Positions 39,501 through 47,456 of a DNA stretch of 64,000 nt are shown one piece after another; position 1 is the first letter of the stretch; each line of letters starts with the position of its first letter. The position numbers and the translations under genes were made by a program. The DNA is from Cellulomonas fimi. GTDB taxonomy: Bacteria > Actinomycetota > Actinomycetes > Actinomycetales > Cellulomonadaceae. Below the pieces are notes generated by a model. That model ran no database searches and had not been told where the DNA came from. It saw only the letters and a program-made list of their open reading frames with translations. The stretch lies in NCBI RefSeq assembly GCF_028583725.1, contig NZ_CP110680.1, forward strand, positions 496,001-560,000, written 5' to 3'.

Positions 39501-39835
39501 CCACGAAGTCCGGCCAGCAGACCGGCTCGTGCAAGGTCACCTACAACGCCAGCACCTGGAACACGGGCTTCACCGCGTCGGTGCGGATCACCAACACCGG
39601 CACGACCACGCTCAACGGCTGGAGCCTCGGCTTCTCGTTCGCGAACGGTCAGAAGGTGCAGCAGGGCTGGAGCGCCGACTGGACCCAGTCCGGGACGACG
39701 GTGACCGCGAAGAACGCCGCGTGGAACGGCACCCTGGCCCCGGGTCAGAGCGCCGACATCGGCTTCAACGGCTCGCACTCGGGCACGAACGCCAACCCGA
39801 CGACGTTCACGCTCAACGGCGCGGCCTGCAGCTGA
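36563..39835 (+). CDS. GH48 cellulose 1,4-beta-cellobiosidase (reducing-end)
   Basis: 1090 aa, the length I recall for Cellulomonas fimi CbhB/Cel48A. Signal peptide 1 to about 35-53 (RRRTAWVAVATVG... TPALAA). The GH48 catalytic module is about 54-695, with the conserved acid region ETTSEAYSYWLWLEALYGQ, YQMHWLADVDNVYGFG and GQGREAAHYLLSWY. Three fibronectin type III domains start near 699, 793 and 891, the last two very alike. A C-terminal CBM2 starts near 988 (YNASTWNTGFTASVRIT). A processive exocellulase acting from reducing ends, secreted and cellulose-bound. Confidence 0.96.
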   Translation: MSSTTRRRTAWVAVATVGVSSFLATAGITPALAATGAGLPATVTVPAASPVRAAVDGEYANRFLAQYDKIKDPANGYFSAQGIPYHAVETLMVEAPDYGHETTSEAYSYWLWLEALYGQVTQDWAPLNHAWDTMEKYMIPQSVDQPTNSFYNPNSPATYAPEFNHPSSYPSQLNSGISGGTDPIGAELKSTYGNADVYQMHWLADVDNVYGFGATPGAGCTLGPTATGTSFINTFQRGPQESVWETVPQPSCEEFKYGGKNGYLDLFTKDASYAKQWKYTSASDADARAIEAVYWANQWATEQGKAADVAATVAKAAKMGDYLRYTLFDKYFKKIGCTSPSCAPGQGREAAHYLLSWYMAWGGATDTNAGWAWRIGSSHAHFGYQNPLTAWALSTDAKLTPKSPTAKSDWSASMQRQLEFYTWLQASNGGIAGGATNSWDGAYATPPAGTPTFYGMGYTEAPVYVDPPSNRWFGMQAWGVQRVAELYYASGNAQAKKILDKWVPWVVANISTDGANWKVPSELKWTGKPDTWNAASPTGNPGLTVEVTSYGQDVGVAGDTARALLFYAAKSGDTASRDKAKALLDAIWANNQDPLGVAAVETRGDYKRFDDTYVANGDGIYIPSGWTGTMPNGDAIKPGVSFLDIRSFYKNDPNWSKVQAYLDGGAEPKFTYHRFWAQTAIAGALADYARLFDEGTTEPDTTPPSVPTGLQAGLVTSTEATISWTASTDDTRVASYDVYRGTTKVGSATTTSFTDTGLTPSTAYSYTVRAVDAAGNVSAASSALALTTKATPSDTTPPSVPSILSSASTTNSVTVVWSASTDETGGSGLAGYDVYRGTTRVGQTTGTTFTDTGLTAATAYQYSVRARDVAGNVSAASTAVTVTTKSDTTPDTTAPSVPTGLTATTVGETSVTLTWNASTDTGGSGLAGYDVYRGTTKVGTPTSATYTDSGLTAATAYQYTVRARDVAGNVSAASSALSVTTKSGQQTGSCKVTYNASTWNTGFTASVRITNTGTTTLNGWSLGFSFANGQKVQQGWSADWTQSGTTVTAKNAAWNGTLAPGQSADIGFNGSHSGTNANPTTFTLNGAACS

Positions 39836-39960
39836 CGCCACCCGCACGACACCGAGGCCGGTCCGGGCACGTCCCGGGCCGGCCTCGGCGCGTCGGGGTG
39901 GGGTTGTCCCTACCTCCACCTCGGGGGTGGGCGTGCTGTCGACGAGGGGTCGCCGACGCC

Positions 39961-39966
39961 TAGGTT
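39961..39966 (+). promoter_or_regulatory. -10 box of a leaderless two-component operon
   Basis: TAGGTT with 7 nt to the ATG at 39974; no ribosome-binding site. Confidence 0.65.
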
Positions 39967-39973
39967 CGACGAC

Positions 39974-41439
39974 ATGGCCACTCCGACCGTCCCGCCCGCA
40001 CCGGGCGCACCGCCGAGCCAGCCGCCCGCGCCCGTCGCGTCGCGCGGCTCCGGCCCCGCCGCCACGACCGCAGCACCCGCGGCGCCGACGACGACCGACG
40101 ACGCCCGCGTCGTCGCCCCCGCGTTCCTCTCCGGTCACGCGCTGCTCCGCGCCCCCGGCGACGCCGCCACCTGGCGTGCGGTCGCGCAGATCACGATCGG
40201 CTGGCCGTGGCTCCTGACCTTCGGGCTCCTCGCGATGATCTGGACGCTCACCTCCGCGAGCCTGGTCGCCGCCTTCGGCATCGGCCTGCCGATGCTCGTG
40301 GGCGGCCTGGTCGCGGGGCAGTGGTTCGCCAGCGCCGAGCGCGCCCGCGTCGCCGCCCAGACGGGTGCGGTCGTCGCCGCACCGACCTACCGCCGCGGCC
40401 CGCGGCCCGGGTGGTGGCGCTGGGGCACGTGGTGGGCCGTGCTGTCCGACGGCCGGCGGTGGGCACACCAGGTGTACGCCGCGGCGGGTCTGGGCGTCTC
40501 GTCGCTGGGGTTCACGCTCGTGTTCACGCTGGCCGGCGCGGGTGTCGCGGCGATCGCGTTCCCGGGCTACGGGCGCGGCTCGGTCGTCGACGACTGGTTC
40601 GGCCTCGCGTGGCCGCTCGTGATCCTCGCGACCGTCCTCGGCGGCGTCGCGCTGCTGTGGCTCGCCGCGCTCGCCGCACAGGCGACCTCGCTCGTGACGG
40701 TGCGCCTGGCGCGCGGGCTGCTCGGCCCGACCGCCCAGTCGGAGGCTCTCGTCGAGGCGCGCGCCGCGGTCGACCGGGCCGAGGTCCGCGCCGAGCAGCT
40801 CCGCGAGACCCGCACGGCCGCCGTCGGAGCCGCCGACGAGGAGCGCCGCCGCATCGAGCGCGACCTGCACGACGGCGCCCAGCAGCGGCTCGTCGCCCTG
40901 GGCGTGGAGAACTCGGCGCCGCCAAGCGGGCCGCGACGCGCGACCCCGAGACGGCCGCCGCCGCCCTCGACCACGCGCACCGCGAGGTCAAGGAGACCCT
41001 CGCCGAGCTGCGCGACCTGGTCCGCGGCATCCACCCGGCCGTCCTCACCGACCGCGGGCTCGACGCGGCGCTCTCGGCGCTCGCCGCCCGCACGCCCGTG
41101 TCCGTCACGGTCGACGTGCCGGCGCCGCAGACCCTCGCGCTGGCACCCGCGGCCACGCAGGCCGCCGCGTACTTCGTCGTCGCCGAGGCGCTCACGAACG
41201 TCACCAAGCACTCGGGCGCGCAGAGCGTCCTCGTCGAGGCGACGGTCGTGGACGGCCCCACCGGGCCCGCGCTGCGCGTCGTCGTCGCCGACGACGGCAA
41301 GGGCGGTGCGACCGCCGCGCCGGGCAGCGGGCTCGACGGCCTGCGCAGCCGCGTCGCCGCCCTGGACGGCACGTTCGACCTCGACAGCCCCGCCGGAGGC
41401 GGGACCCGGCTCACCGTGGAGGTGCCGTGCGCATCGTGA
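39974..41439 (+). pseudogene. sensor histidine kinase (NarL-type partner), frameshifted
   Basis: The first frame gives a Pro/Ala-rich N-terminus, four membrane spans and the HisKA_3 box EERRRIERDLHDGAQQRLVALGVE, then turns into Arg/Pro-rich nonsense. The second frame continues exactly from there (LGAAKRAATRDPETAAAALDHAHREVKETL, GIHPAVLTDRGLDAALSAL, EALTNVTKHSGAQSVLVEA, DDGKGG) to the stop at 41439. The shift lies near 40907-40912, where one base is missing or two are extra. As read, the kinase lacks its ATPase domain. A sequencing error is possible because the rest is perfectly conserved. It overlaps the response-regulator start by 13 bp. Confidence 0.8.
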
Positions 41440-42164
41440 TCGCGGAGGACTCCGTCCTCCTCCGGGACGGCCTGTCCCGCCTGCTCGAGGCGGAGGGCCA
41501 CGACGTCACCGGCTACCCGACGGCCGACGAGCTCGTCGCCGCCCTCGGCACCGGGACGGCCGGCGACGACCTGCCCGACGTGGTCGTCACCGACGTCCGG
41601 ATGCCGCCCAGCCACACCGACGAGGGCCTGCGGGCCGCCGTCCACCTGCGCAGCCTGCACCGTCGCCTGCCGATCCTCGTGCTCTCGCAGTACGTCGAGC
41701 AGCGCTACGCCGCCGAGCTCTTCGCCGGCGACGTGCGCGGCCTCGGGTACGTGCTCAAGGACCGCGTCGCCGACGTGGAGGAGTTCCTCGACGCCCTGCA
41801 GCGCGTCGCGGGCGGCGGCACCGTCATCGACCCCGAGGTGGTGGCCCAGATCCTCGCCCGCACCCGCAGCACCGGTCTCGAGACCCTCACCCCGCGGGAG
41901 CGCGAGGTGCTCGGCCTCATGGCCGAGGGCCGCTCCAACACCGCCATCGCCGAACGTCTCGTCGTCGGCCTGCCCGCCGTCGAGAAGCACGTCACGTCCA
42001 TCCTCACCAAGCTCGGCCTGCCGCCCGACGCCGACGACCACCGCCGCGTGCTCGCCGTCCTGCGCTGGCTCGAGCACGGCCCGACCGCCGCCCAGCCCGG
42101 CCCGGTCGTCACGCCGCCCGGCGGCGTCCGCACCGACCGACCCACGAACGGAGCACGCGCATGA
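41427..42164 (+). CDS. LuxR-type (NarL/FixJ) response regulator
   Basis: 245 aa from the GTG at 41427 inside the kinase's end. Receiver RIVIAEDSVLLRDGLSRLLE with acidic pocket, phospho-acceptor Asp in DVVVTDVRMPP, and K in YVLKDRVADV. C-terminal HTH LTPREREVLGLMAEGRSNTAIAERL. The receiver has a few extra residues before the acceptor (GTGTAGDDLP). Probably controls the downstream DUF4097 gene in response to an envelope signal. Confidence 0.93.
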   Translation: MRIVIAEDSVLLRDGLSRLLEAEGHDVTGYPTADELVAALGTGTAGDDLPDVVVTDVRMPPSHTDEGLRAAVHLRSLHRRLPILVLSQYVEQRYAAELFAGDVRGLGYVLKDRVADVEEFLDALQRVAGGGTVIDPEVVAQILARTRSTGLETLTPREREVLGLMAEGRSNTAIAERLVVGLPAVEKHVTSILTKLGLPPDADDHRRVLAVLRWLEHGPTAAQPGPVVTPPGGVRTDRPTNGARA

Positions 42165-43075
42165 CCGCCACCCTGCAGCAGCCCCCCGTCACCCCCGCCG
42201 GCCCGCCGCCCGCCGACCCGACCCGTACGCCCCTCGGTCGCGGCCTCCTGTGGGCCGGCGTCGCCCTCGGCGTCGTCATCATCGGGTGGGGCGGCCTCCA
42301 GGCCGCCGACCTCGCGATGTCGAGCACCGAGCGCGCGAACGCCACCTACGACGCCGCCGGGGTCGTCGAGCTCGTCGCCGACGGGCGCGTGTCCGTCTCC
42401 GCGGGCGACGACGACGCGGTCGACGTCGAGCGCATCGCCCGCAGCGGCTTCACGTCGCCCACGTACTCCGTGCAGGAGCGCGGCGACCGGCTCGTCGTGC
42501 GGCACGAGTGCGGCTCCTGGTTCGGCGTCTGCGAGGGCGCCCTCGAGGTGCACGTCCCGCGCGGCACCGAGGTCGTCGTCCGGACGTCCAACGGGGCCGT
42601 CGTGGCACGCGGGCTGAGCGGCGACCTCGACGCGCAGACCTCCGACGGCCGAGTCGAGGTCACCGGGATCACGGGCGACGCGCAGCTGCGCACGAGCAAC
42701 GGCGGCGTCGTCGTCACCGACGTCACCGGCGACGTCTCCGCCCGCACGAGCGACGGGCGCATCGACGCCGACGGGATCGGCGGCCACCTCGACGCGGTCA
42801 CCAGCAACGGCAGCGTGCAGGTCGGCGACGTGGACGGCGACGCGCGCGTCCGGACCAGCGACGGGAGCATCGACGTCGCCGCCGTGCAGGGCGACGTGGA
42901 GGCCGTGACGAGCAACGGGAGCGTCGTCGTCGTCGGCACCGGGGAGCCCGTCGCGCTGACGATCTCGACGTCCAACGGTCGGCAGACCGTCGAGGCCCCC
43001 ACCGACCCGTCGGCGTCCCGCACCGTCGTCATCCGCTCCTCGGACGGCAACGTCTCCTACCTCGGCCCCCGCTGA
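42161..43075 (+). CDS. DUF4097 (putative adhesin-type beta-helix) membrane-anchored protein
   Basis: 304 aa. Pro-rich cytoplasmic start, one span (GLLWAGVALGVVIIGWGGL), then a repetitive extracytoplasmic domain. An alternating TSNG and TSDG motif recurs about every 18-20 residues (VRTSNGAVVARGL, AQTSDGRVEVTGI, LRTSNGGVVVTDV, ARTSDGRIDADGI and so on), the signature of a right-handed beta-helix. ATG overlaps the regulator's stop. Often encoded with two-component systems; function unknown. Confidence 0.88.
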   Translation: MTATLQQPPVTPAGPPPADPTRTPLGRGLLWAGVALGVVIIGWGGLQAADLAMSSTERANATYDAAGVVELVADGRVSVSAGDDDAVDVERIARSGFTSPTYSVQERGDRLVVRHECGSWFGVCEGALEVHVPRGTEVVVRTSNGAVVARGLSGDLDAQTSDGRVEVTGITGDAQLRTSNGGVVVTDVTGDVSARTSDGRIDADGIGGHLDAVTSNGSVQVGDVDGDARVRTSDGSIDVAAVQGDVEAVTSNGSVVVVGTGEPVALTISTSNGRQTVEAPTDPSASRTVVIRSSDGNVSYLGPR

Positions 43076-43099
43076 CGAGCGGCCCGTCCGCGGGCAAGA

Positions 43100-43140
43100 C
43101 GAGAGGCCCGGACCGGCATGATGCCGATCCGGGCCTCTCG
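43100..43140 (+). terminator. strong terminator between the two-component operon and tRNA-Pro
   Basis: A near-perfect 20-bp hairpin: CGAGAGGCCCGGA pairs with TCCGGGCCTCTCG, and after one mismatch CGGCAT pairs with ATGCCG. It serves the rightward operon and, read leftward, the tRNA-Pro gene. Confidence 0.85.
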
Positions 43141-43146
43141 TGTGTG

Positions 43147-43220
<74 letters not shown>

Positions 43221-43324
43221 TGGAGCCCCGTAAGGATAGCCGACGGACCTCCGATCGACGAAACCGGATACGGCGGCCGTGACCGACGTCTCCGGGCCCG
43301 TCCGCGACGTGTCGCGAGGACGCG

Positions 43325-44257
43325 TCAGGCGGCGACGAACGTCAGCAGGGTCGCCTCGGGGCGGCACGCGAACCGGACCGGCGCGTACGGCGACGTCCCG
43401 AGTCCCGCCGACACGTGCAGCCACGACGACCCGGCCCCGCCGGTGCGGTCGGGACGCGGGCCGGGCCAGCCGTGCAGGCCCTTGGCACGGCGGGTGTCGA
43501 GGTCGCAGTTCGTGACGAGCGCGCCCCAGAGCGGCACCGCGAGCTGTCCGCCGTGCGTGTGGCCCGCGATGGTGACGTCGACGTCGTCGGCGTGCATCGC
43601 GTCGAGCACCCGGCGGTACGGCGCGTGCGTGACCCCGAGGTGCAGGTCGACCGGCGTCGAGCCGGTGCGGGCGTCGTCGTCACCGCCGGCCGCGGGGAAG
43701 CGGTCGCGGTCGAGGTGCGCGTCGTCCGTGCCGACCAGCGACAGGACGCGCCCGTCGACCTTCACGACGTCGCGGCGGTTGGACAGGTCGATCCACCCGG
43801 CGGCGTCGAACCGGGCGACGAGCTCGCGCCACGGCAGCTCGACGGGCCGCACCGGGCCGGCGCCGCGCGAGTCCGGCAGGAGGTAGCGCGCCGGGTTCTT
43901 GGGCCGTGGGGCGACGTAGTCGTTCGACCCCAGCACGAACACCCCGGGACGGGCCAGGTGCGGCTCGAGCGCCTCCAGCAGGGCCGGCATGGCGTCGAGG
44001 TGCGCCCAGTTGTCACCCGTGTCGACGACGAGGTGCGGGTCCAGCGACGCGAGGTCCCGCACCCAGTCGACCTTGCGGCGCTGACCGGGCGTGAGGTGCA
44101 GGTCGGACAGGTGCAGGACCCGCAGCGGGTCCTGGCCCGACGGCAGCACCGGCACCGTCACCTCGCGCAGCGTGTACCACTGCGCCTCGACGACCGACCA
44201 GGCGAGCGCGCCGGCACCGAGGAGCGCCGCGGTGCCGAGCGTGCGTCCGACCGTCAC
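43325..44257 (-). CDS. membrane-anchored metallophosphoesterase
   Basis: 310 aa from a GTG at 44257 overlapping the PBP stop by 4 bp. An N-terminal span (LGTAALLGAGALAWSVVEAQWY) is followed by the calcineurin-like metal motifs VLHLSDLHLTPGQ, VVDTGDNWAH, VLGSNDYVAP and IAGHTHGGQLAVP. This phosphoesterase next to a PonA2-type PBP is a conserved actinobacterial pair. Substrate unknown. Confidence 0.92.
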   Translation of the reverse strand: MTVGRTLGTAALLGAGALAWSVVEAQWYTLREVTVPVLPSGQDPLRVLHLSDLHLTPGQRRKVDWVRDLASLDPHLVVDTGDNWAHLDAMPALLEALEPHLARPGVFVLGSNDYVAPRPKNPARYLLPDSRGAGPVRPVELPWRELVARFDAAGWIDLSNRRDVVKVDGRVLSLVGTDDAHLDRDRFPAAGGDDDARTGSTPVDLHLGVTHAPYRRVLDAMHADDVDVTIAGHTHGGQLAVPLWGALVTNCDLDTRRAKGLHGWPGPRPDRTGGAGSSWLHVSAGLGTSPYAPVRFACRPEATLLTFVAA

Positions 44258-46731
44258 GGCTGACCGCGGCCGTTGTTGTTCCCGGGGCCGCCACCGCCTC
44301 CGCCGGGGAAGCCGCCCGGACCGCCGGGACCGGGCGGCTGCTGACCGCCGCCCTGCCCGTTCGACAGCTTGAGCGTGATCGTGCCGCCCTTCGTGGCCTG
44401 GCCGGACGGGCTCTGCTCCGCGACGCTGCCGGCAGGCACGTTCGAGGGCACCTGGGCGCCGTCGACGCGGACCTTGAAGCCGCGCTGCTCGAGGATCGCC
44501 CGCGCGTCGCCCTCGGTCCTGCCGACGACGTTGGGCACGTTGACCTTCTCGCCGTACACGAGCTTGTCGTCGGGGGCGGCGAAGCCGGGGTTGTCGCCGC
44601 CGGCGAGCGCCTGCACCATGAACCGCTTCCACGTGGGGGCGGACACGGTCGCGCCGAACGCGCGGTTGACCCACTTGCCGCCGACGTACATGCGCTTGAC
44701 CTGGCGCCTCGACTCCTTCGGGTCGCCCAGCCAGACGGCGGTCGCGAGGCGCGGCGTGTAGCCGACGAACCACGTCTGCTCGTTCTCGCTGGTCGTGCCC
44801 GTCTTGCCCGCGGACGGGAAGGGCGGTGCGCCGACGCCGTCGGCGGTGCCCTGCCACACCCCGCTGAGCGCGAAGTTCATCGTGTTGGCGACGCGCGCCT
44901 CGATGGCCTGGTGGCAGCCGGCGTCCGGGACCTCGATCGGGTTGCCGTTGGTGTCCGTCACGCTCGTGATGGCGATCGGGTTGCAGTACATGCCGCCCGA
45001 CGCGAACGCGGCGAACGCGGACGCCATCGTCAGGGGGGCCACGACGTCCGTGCCGAGGACGTTCGACGGGTTGACGCCGAAGCGCGTGCTGCCCTTGAGC
45101 AGGCGGTCGATCGTGCCGTCGTCCCGCTCGCGGCCCTTGGCGCGGTGCACGCCGATCGACTCCGCCGCGTCGCCGATGTTGCACATGTCGAGCTCCATCG
45201 CCATGGACAGGTAGGCGAGGTTGACCGAGTTCCGCGTGGCGTCGAGGACGGTCATCATGCTGCCGTTGCCCTCGGAGTTGTTCGGCGTGTAGGGGGCGTT
45301 GCCCGCCTTGGCCCCGCAGATCCTGAACATGTTCTCGTTGAGCGGGCGCTTGGCGCCGTTGACCACCTCGTACAGGCTGTGCCCGGCCTGGAGCCACGCG
45401 AGCAGCGTGAACGGCTTGTAGGTCGAGCCCGGGGCGAAGCCGCCGGACGCGCCGTACGCGAAGTCGGTGTTGAAGTTGATCGGCTCCTCGCCGGGGTTGG
45501 CGGCGACGGGCGCGTAGATGCGGTTCTGCGCCATCGCGATGATCTTGCCGGTGCCGGGCTCGACGCTGACGAGCGCGTGCCCGAGGCGGCTGGAGTCGTC
45601 GACCGGCACGGCGGCCTTGACCTCGGCGTCGGCGATCGCCTGCTTGCCCGGGTCGAGCGTCGTGGTGATCGTCAGGCCGCCGTTGTAGAGGAGCGCCTTG
45701 CGGGTCGCGGCGTCCGCGCCGAAGGTCTCGTCGTTGACGATCACCTTGGTGACGAAGTCGCAGAAGTAGCCGGAGCCGGGGACCGCGTCGCTGGCGGCGA
45801 CGCACCCGACGCGCAGCGGGTGCGGGTTCAGGGTGGCCTCGACCGGCGTCGCGAGCCCTGCCTGGAACTCGTCGTCGGTGATGTAGCCCTGCTCGTGCAT
45901 GGTGAGCAGGACGGTGTCGCGGCGCTCCTTCGACACGACCGGGTCGCGCACGGGGTCCCAGTGGGTCGGGCTCTGCGTGACGCCCGCGATCGTGGCGGCC
46001 TGCAGGTAGTTGAGGTCCTTCGCGGGGATGCCGAAGTAGTACTGCGCGGCGGCCTCGGCGCCGTAGACCTTGATGCCGAACTGCGCGATGTTCAGGTACT
46101 TCTCGAGGATCTCGTCCTTCGTCATCTGCTTCTCGAGCGCGATGGCGAGCTTCGCCTCCCGCAGCTTGCGGGCGTACCCCTCGGCGCCGTCGGCCTCGGT
46201 GGCGGCCTGCATCGCGGCGAGCCGCTCCGCCTCGGTCTCCTTGGTGGCGGCGGCCTGGATCAGCACGTTCTTGACGTACTGCTGCGTCAGCGTCGAGGCG
46301 CCCTGCTGGCCCTCGTCCGAGCTGCCGAGCGCGCCCTTGACGGCGGCGCGGAGCATGCCGGGCGGGTCGACGCCCGCGTGCTGGTAGAACCGCTTGTCCT
46401 CGATCGCGACGACCGCGTGCTGCAGGTGGACCGAGATCTCCGACAGCGGCACGACGACGCGGTCCTCGCTGAAGAACGTCGCGAGCAGCGTGCCGTCGGC
46501 GGCGAGGATGACCGACTTCTCGGGGAGCTGGGTGGGCTCGAGCTCGGTCGGCAGGTCGTCGAACGCGGTGACGGTGAGGTCGGTGACCTCGTCGGCGACG
46601 GCGACGCCCGGCAGCACGAGGCCGGCGGCGAGCACGCCGCTGACGCCCGCGACGAGCACGAACGAGAGCAGGAGCGCCAGGGCCTGGAACGCGTTGACCT
46701 GGCGGCCCCGCGCGCGCGGAGGATGCGGCAT
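44254..46731 (-). CDS. bifunctional penicillin-binding protein (PonA2 type, with PASTA domain)
   Basis: 825 aa. Short cytoplasmic segment, one span (ALALLLSFVLVAGVSGVLAAG), GT51 transglycosylase (VAIEDKRFYQHAGVDP, QGASTLTQQYVKN), transpeptidase (GGFAPGSTYKPFTLL with Ser-x-x-Lys; AGKTGTT), one PASTA domain (VPNVVGRTEGDARAILEQRGFKV) and a Gly/Pro/Asn-rich tail. Polymerises and cross-links peptidoglycan at the cell surface. Neighbours (WhiB, RidA, Crp, phosphoesterase) match the mycobacterial ponA2 locus. It starts leaderless at 46731. Confidence 0.94.
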   Translation of the reverse strand: MPHPPRARGRQVNAFQALALLLSFVLVAGVSGVLAAGLVLPGVAVADEVTDLTVTAFDDLPTELEPTQLPEKSVILAADGTLLATFFSEDRVVVPLSEISVHLQHAVVAIEDKRFYQHAGVDPPGMLRAAVKGALGSSDEGQQGASTLTQQYVKNVLIQAAATKETEAERLAAMQAATEADGAEGYARKLREAKLAIALEKQMTKDEILEKYLNIAQFGIKVYGAEAAAQYYFGIPAKDLNYLQAATIAGVTQSPTHWDPVRDPVVSKERRDTVLLTMHEQGYITDDEFQAGLATPVEATLNPHPLRVGCVAASDAVPGSGYFCDFVTKVIVNDETFGADAATRKALLYNGGLTITTTLDPGKQAIADAEVKAAVPVDDSSRLGHALVSVEPGTGKIIAMAQNRIYAPVAANPGEEPINFNTDFAYGASGGFAPGSTYKPFTLLAWLQAGHSLYEVVNGAKRPLNENMFRICGAKAGNAPYTPNNSEGNGSMMTVLDATRNSVNLAYLSMAMELDMCNIGDAAESIGVHRAKGRERDDGTIDRLLKGSTRFGVNPSNVLGTDVVAPLTMASAFAAFASGGMYCNPIAITSVTDTNGNPIEVPDAGCHQAIEARVANTMNFALSGVWQGTADGVGAPPFPSAGKTGTTSENEQTWFVGYTPRLATAVWLGDPKESRRQVKRMYVGGKWVNRAFGATVSAPTWKRFMVQALAGGDNPGFAAPDDKLVYGEKVNVPNVVGRTEGDARAILEQRGFKVRVDGAQVPSNVPAGSVAEQSPSGQATKGGTITLKLSNGQGGGQQPPGPGGPGGFPGGGGGGPGNNNGRGQP

Positions 46732-46737
46732 GGCGAC

Positions 46738-46743
46738 AGGGTA
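46738..46743 (-). promoter_or_regulatory. -10 box of the leaderless PBP transcript
   Basis: TACCCT on the minus strand, 6 nt before the ATG at 46731; no ribosome-binding site. Confidence 0.65.
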
Positions 46744-46820
46744 GTCGGGCCACCTCGGAGCGCTCTCCTCCCGGCCCGTCCGCGGTGCGACCTGCACCGG
46801 ACCTGCACACCTCGGGGACT

Positions 46821-46880
46821 GGTCGAGCGTCCATCTGGCGAAATGACCCGAAAGGAGTCTCGCCAGACGGACGCTTGACC
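46821..46880. promoter_or_regulatory. 21-bp inverted repeat in the whiB promoter region
   Basis: The arm at 46821-46841 matches the complement of 46860-46880 at 19 of 21 positions around an 18-nt centre. The right arm includes TTGACC and a TAGTTT -10-like box follows at 46884. It lies between the divergent PBP and whiB genes: a candidate regulator site (two half-sites about 39 bp apart) or a long RNA hairpin. Confidence 0.6.
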
Positions 46881-46941
46881 GACTAGTTTCCCCGCAGGAC
46901 ACGGGTGCCCGCGGCACCCGTCCGTCTTCTCTGGAGGGTGA

Positions 46942-47241
46942 GTGGCAACCGTCACGCTGGACGCGCACTGGACCGCGATCGCCGCCTGTGGCACGGGCAA
47001 GCTGTCACCGGACGCGCTCTTCGTCGAGGGCGCGGCCCAGCGGGAGGCGCGCTCGGTGTGCACCGGCTGCCCCGTCCGGCTGGAGTGCCTCGCCGACGCG
47101 CTCGACAACCGCATGGACTTCGGCGTCTGGGGCGGCATGACCGAGCGGGAGCGGCGTGCGCTGCTGCGCCGGCGGCCCGAGGTCCGGTCGTGGCGGGCGG
47201 AGCTCGTGGGGCTCGAGACGGGCGTCCTGCCGGTCCGGTGA
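46942..47241 (+). CDS. WhiB family iron-sulfur transcriptional regulator (WhiB4-like by position)
   Basis: 99 aa, GTG behind GGAGGGTG. Four [4Fe-4S] cysteines: C16 (AACGTG), then CTGCPVRLEC with three. GVWGG turn (FGVWGGMTERERRALLRR) and a basic C-terminus for DNA contact. The location beside a PonA2-type PBP and near crp/nth matches mycobacterial whiB4, a redox-responsive regulator; orthology is inferred from synteny. Confidence 0.93.
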   Translation: MATVTLDAHWTAIAACGTGKLSPDALFVEGAAQREARSVCTGCPVRLECLADALDNRMDFGVWGGMTERERRALLRRRPEVRSWRAELVGLETGVLPVR

Positions 47242-47252
47242 GAGCGCTTGCA
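47239..47252. promoter_or_regulatory. LacI-family operator-like palindrome
   Basis: TGAGAGCGCTTGCA resembles the TGNNANCGNTNNCA operator pattern and overlaps the whiB stop codon, 31 bp upstream of the -10 box of the DUF4177-RidA operon. Single weak site. Confidence 0.3.
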
Positions 47253-47282
47253 CGGCGCGCCGCCGTGGCCGTCGCACCCCGC

Positions 47283-47288
47283 TAGGGT
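47283..47288 (+). promoter_or_regulatory. -10 box of the leaderless DUF4177-RidA operon
   Basis: TAGGGT with 6 nt to the ATG at 47295; no ribosome-binding site. Confidence 0.7.
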
Positions 47289-47294
47289 GGGCGC

Positions 47295-47456
47295 ATGGCG
47301 ACGCAGCAGTGGGAGTACGCGACGATTCCGCTCATCATCCACGCGACCAAGCAGATCCTGGACCAGTGGGGCGCCGACGGGTGGGAGCTCGTCCAGGTGA
47401 TCCAGGGCCCGGACGCCGGCCTGGTCGCCTACCTCAAGCGCCCCAGGCAGGCCTGA
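47295..47456 (+). CDS. DUF4177-like small protein
   Basis: 53 aa: MATQQWEYATIPLIIHATKQ, then DQWGADGWELVQVIQGPD and a short tail. The WEY...GADGWELV pattern is that of DUF4177 proteins, small beta-alpha-beta proteins of unknown function. It overlaps the RidA gene by one base (TGATG), so the two are coupled. The start follows a TAGGGT box with no leader. Confidence 0.8.
   Translation: MATQQWEYATIPLIIHATKQILDQWGADGWELVQVIQGPDAGLVAYLKRPRQA

Noticed and set aside
39974..43075. A single 1033-codon frame from the kinase start to the DUF4097 end
   Set aside because: The middle part is Arg/Pro-rich shadow translation. The kinase C-terminus and the response regulator lie in other frames, and the frame merely happens to stay open.
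46755..46768. CelR-like palindrome TCGGAGCGCTCTCC upstream of the PBP gene
   Set aside because: Only 11 of 14 positions match, GC-rich sequence makes such matches common, and a cell-wall gene has no clear cellobiose link.
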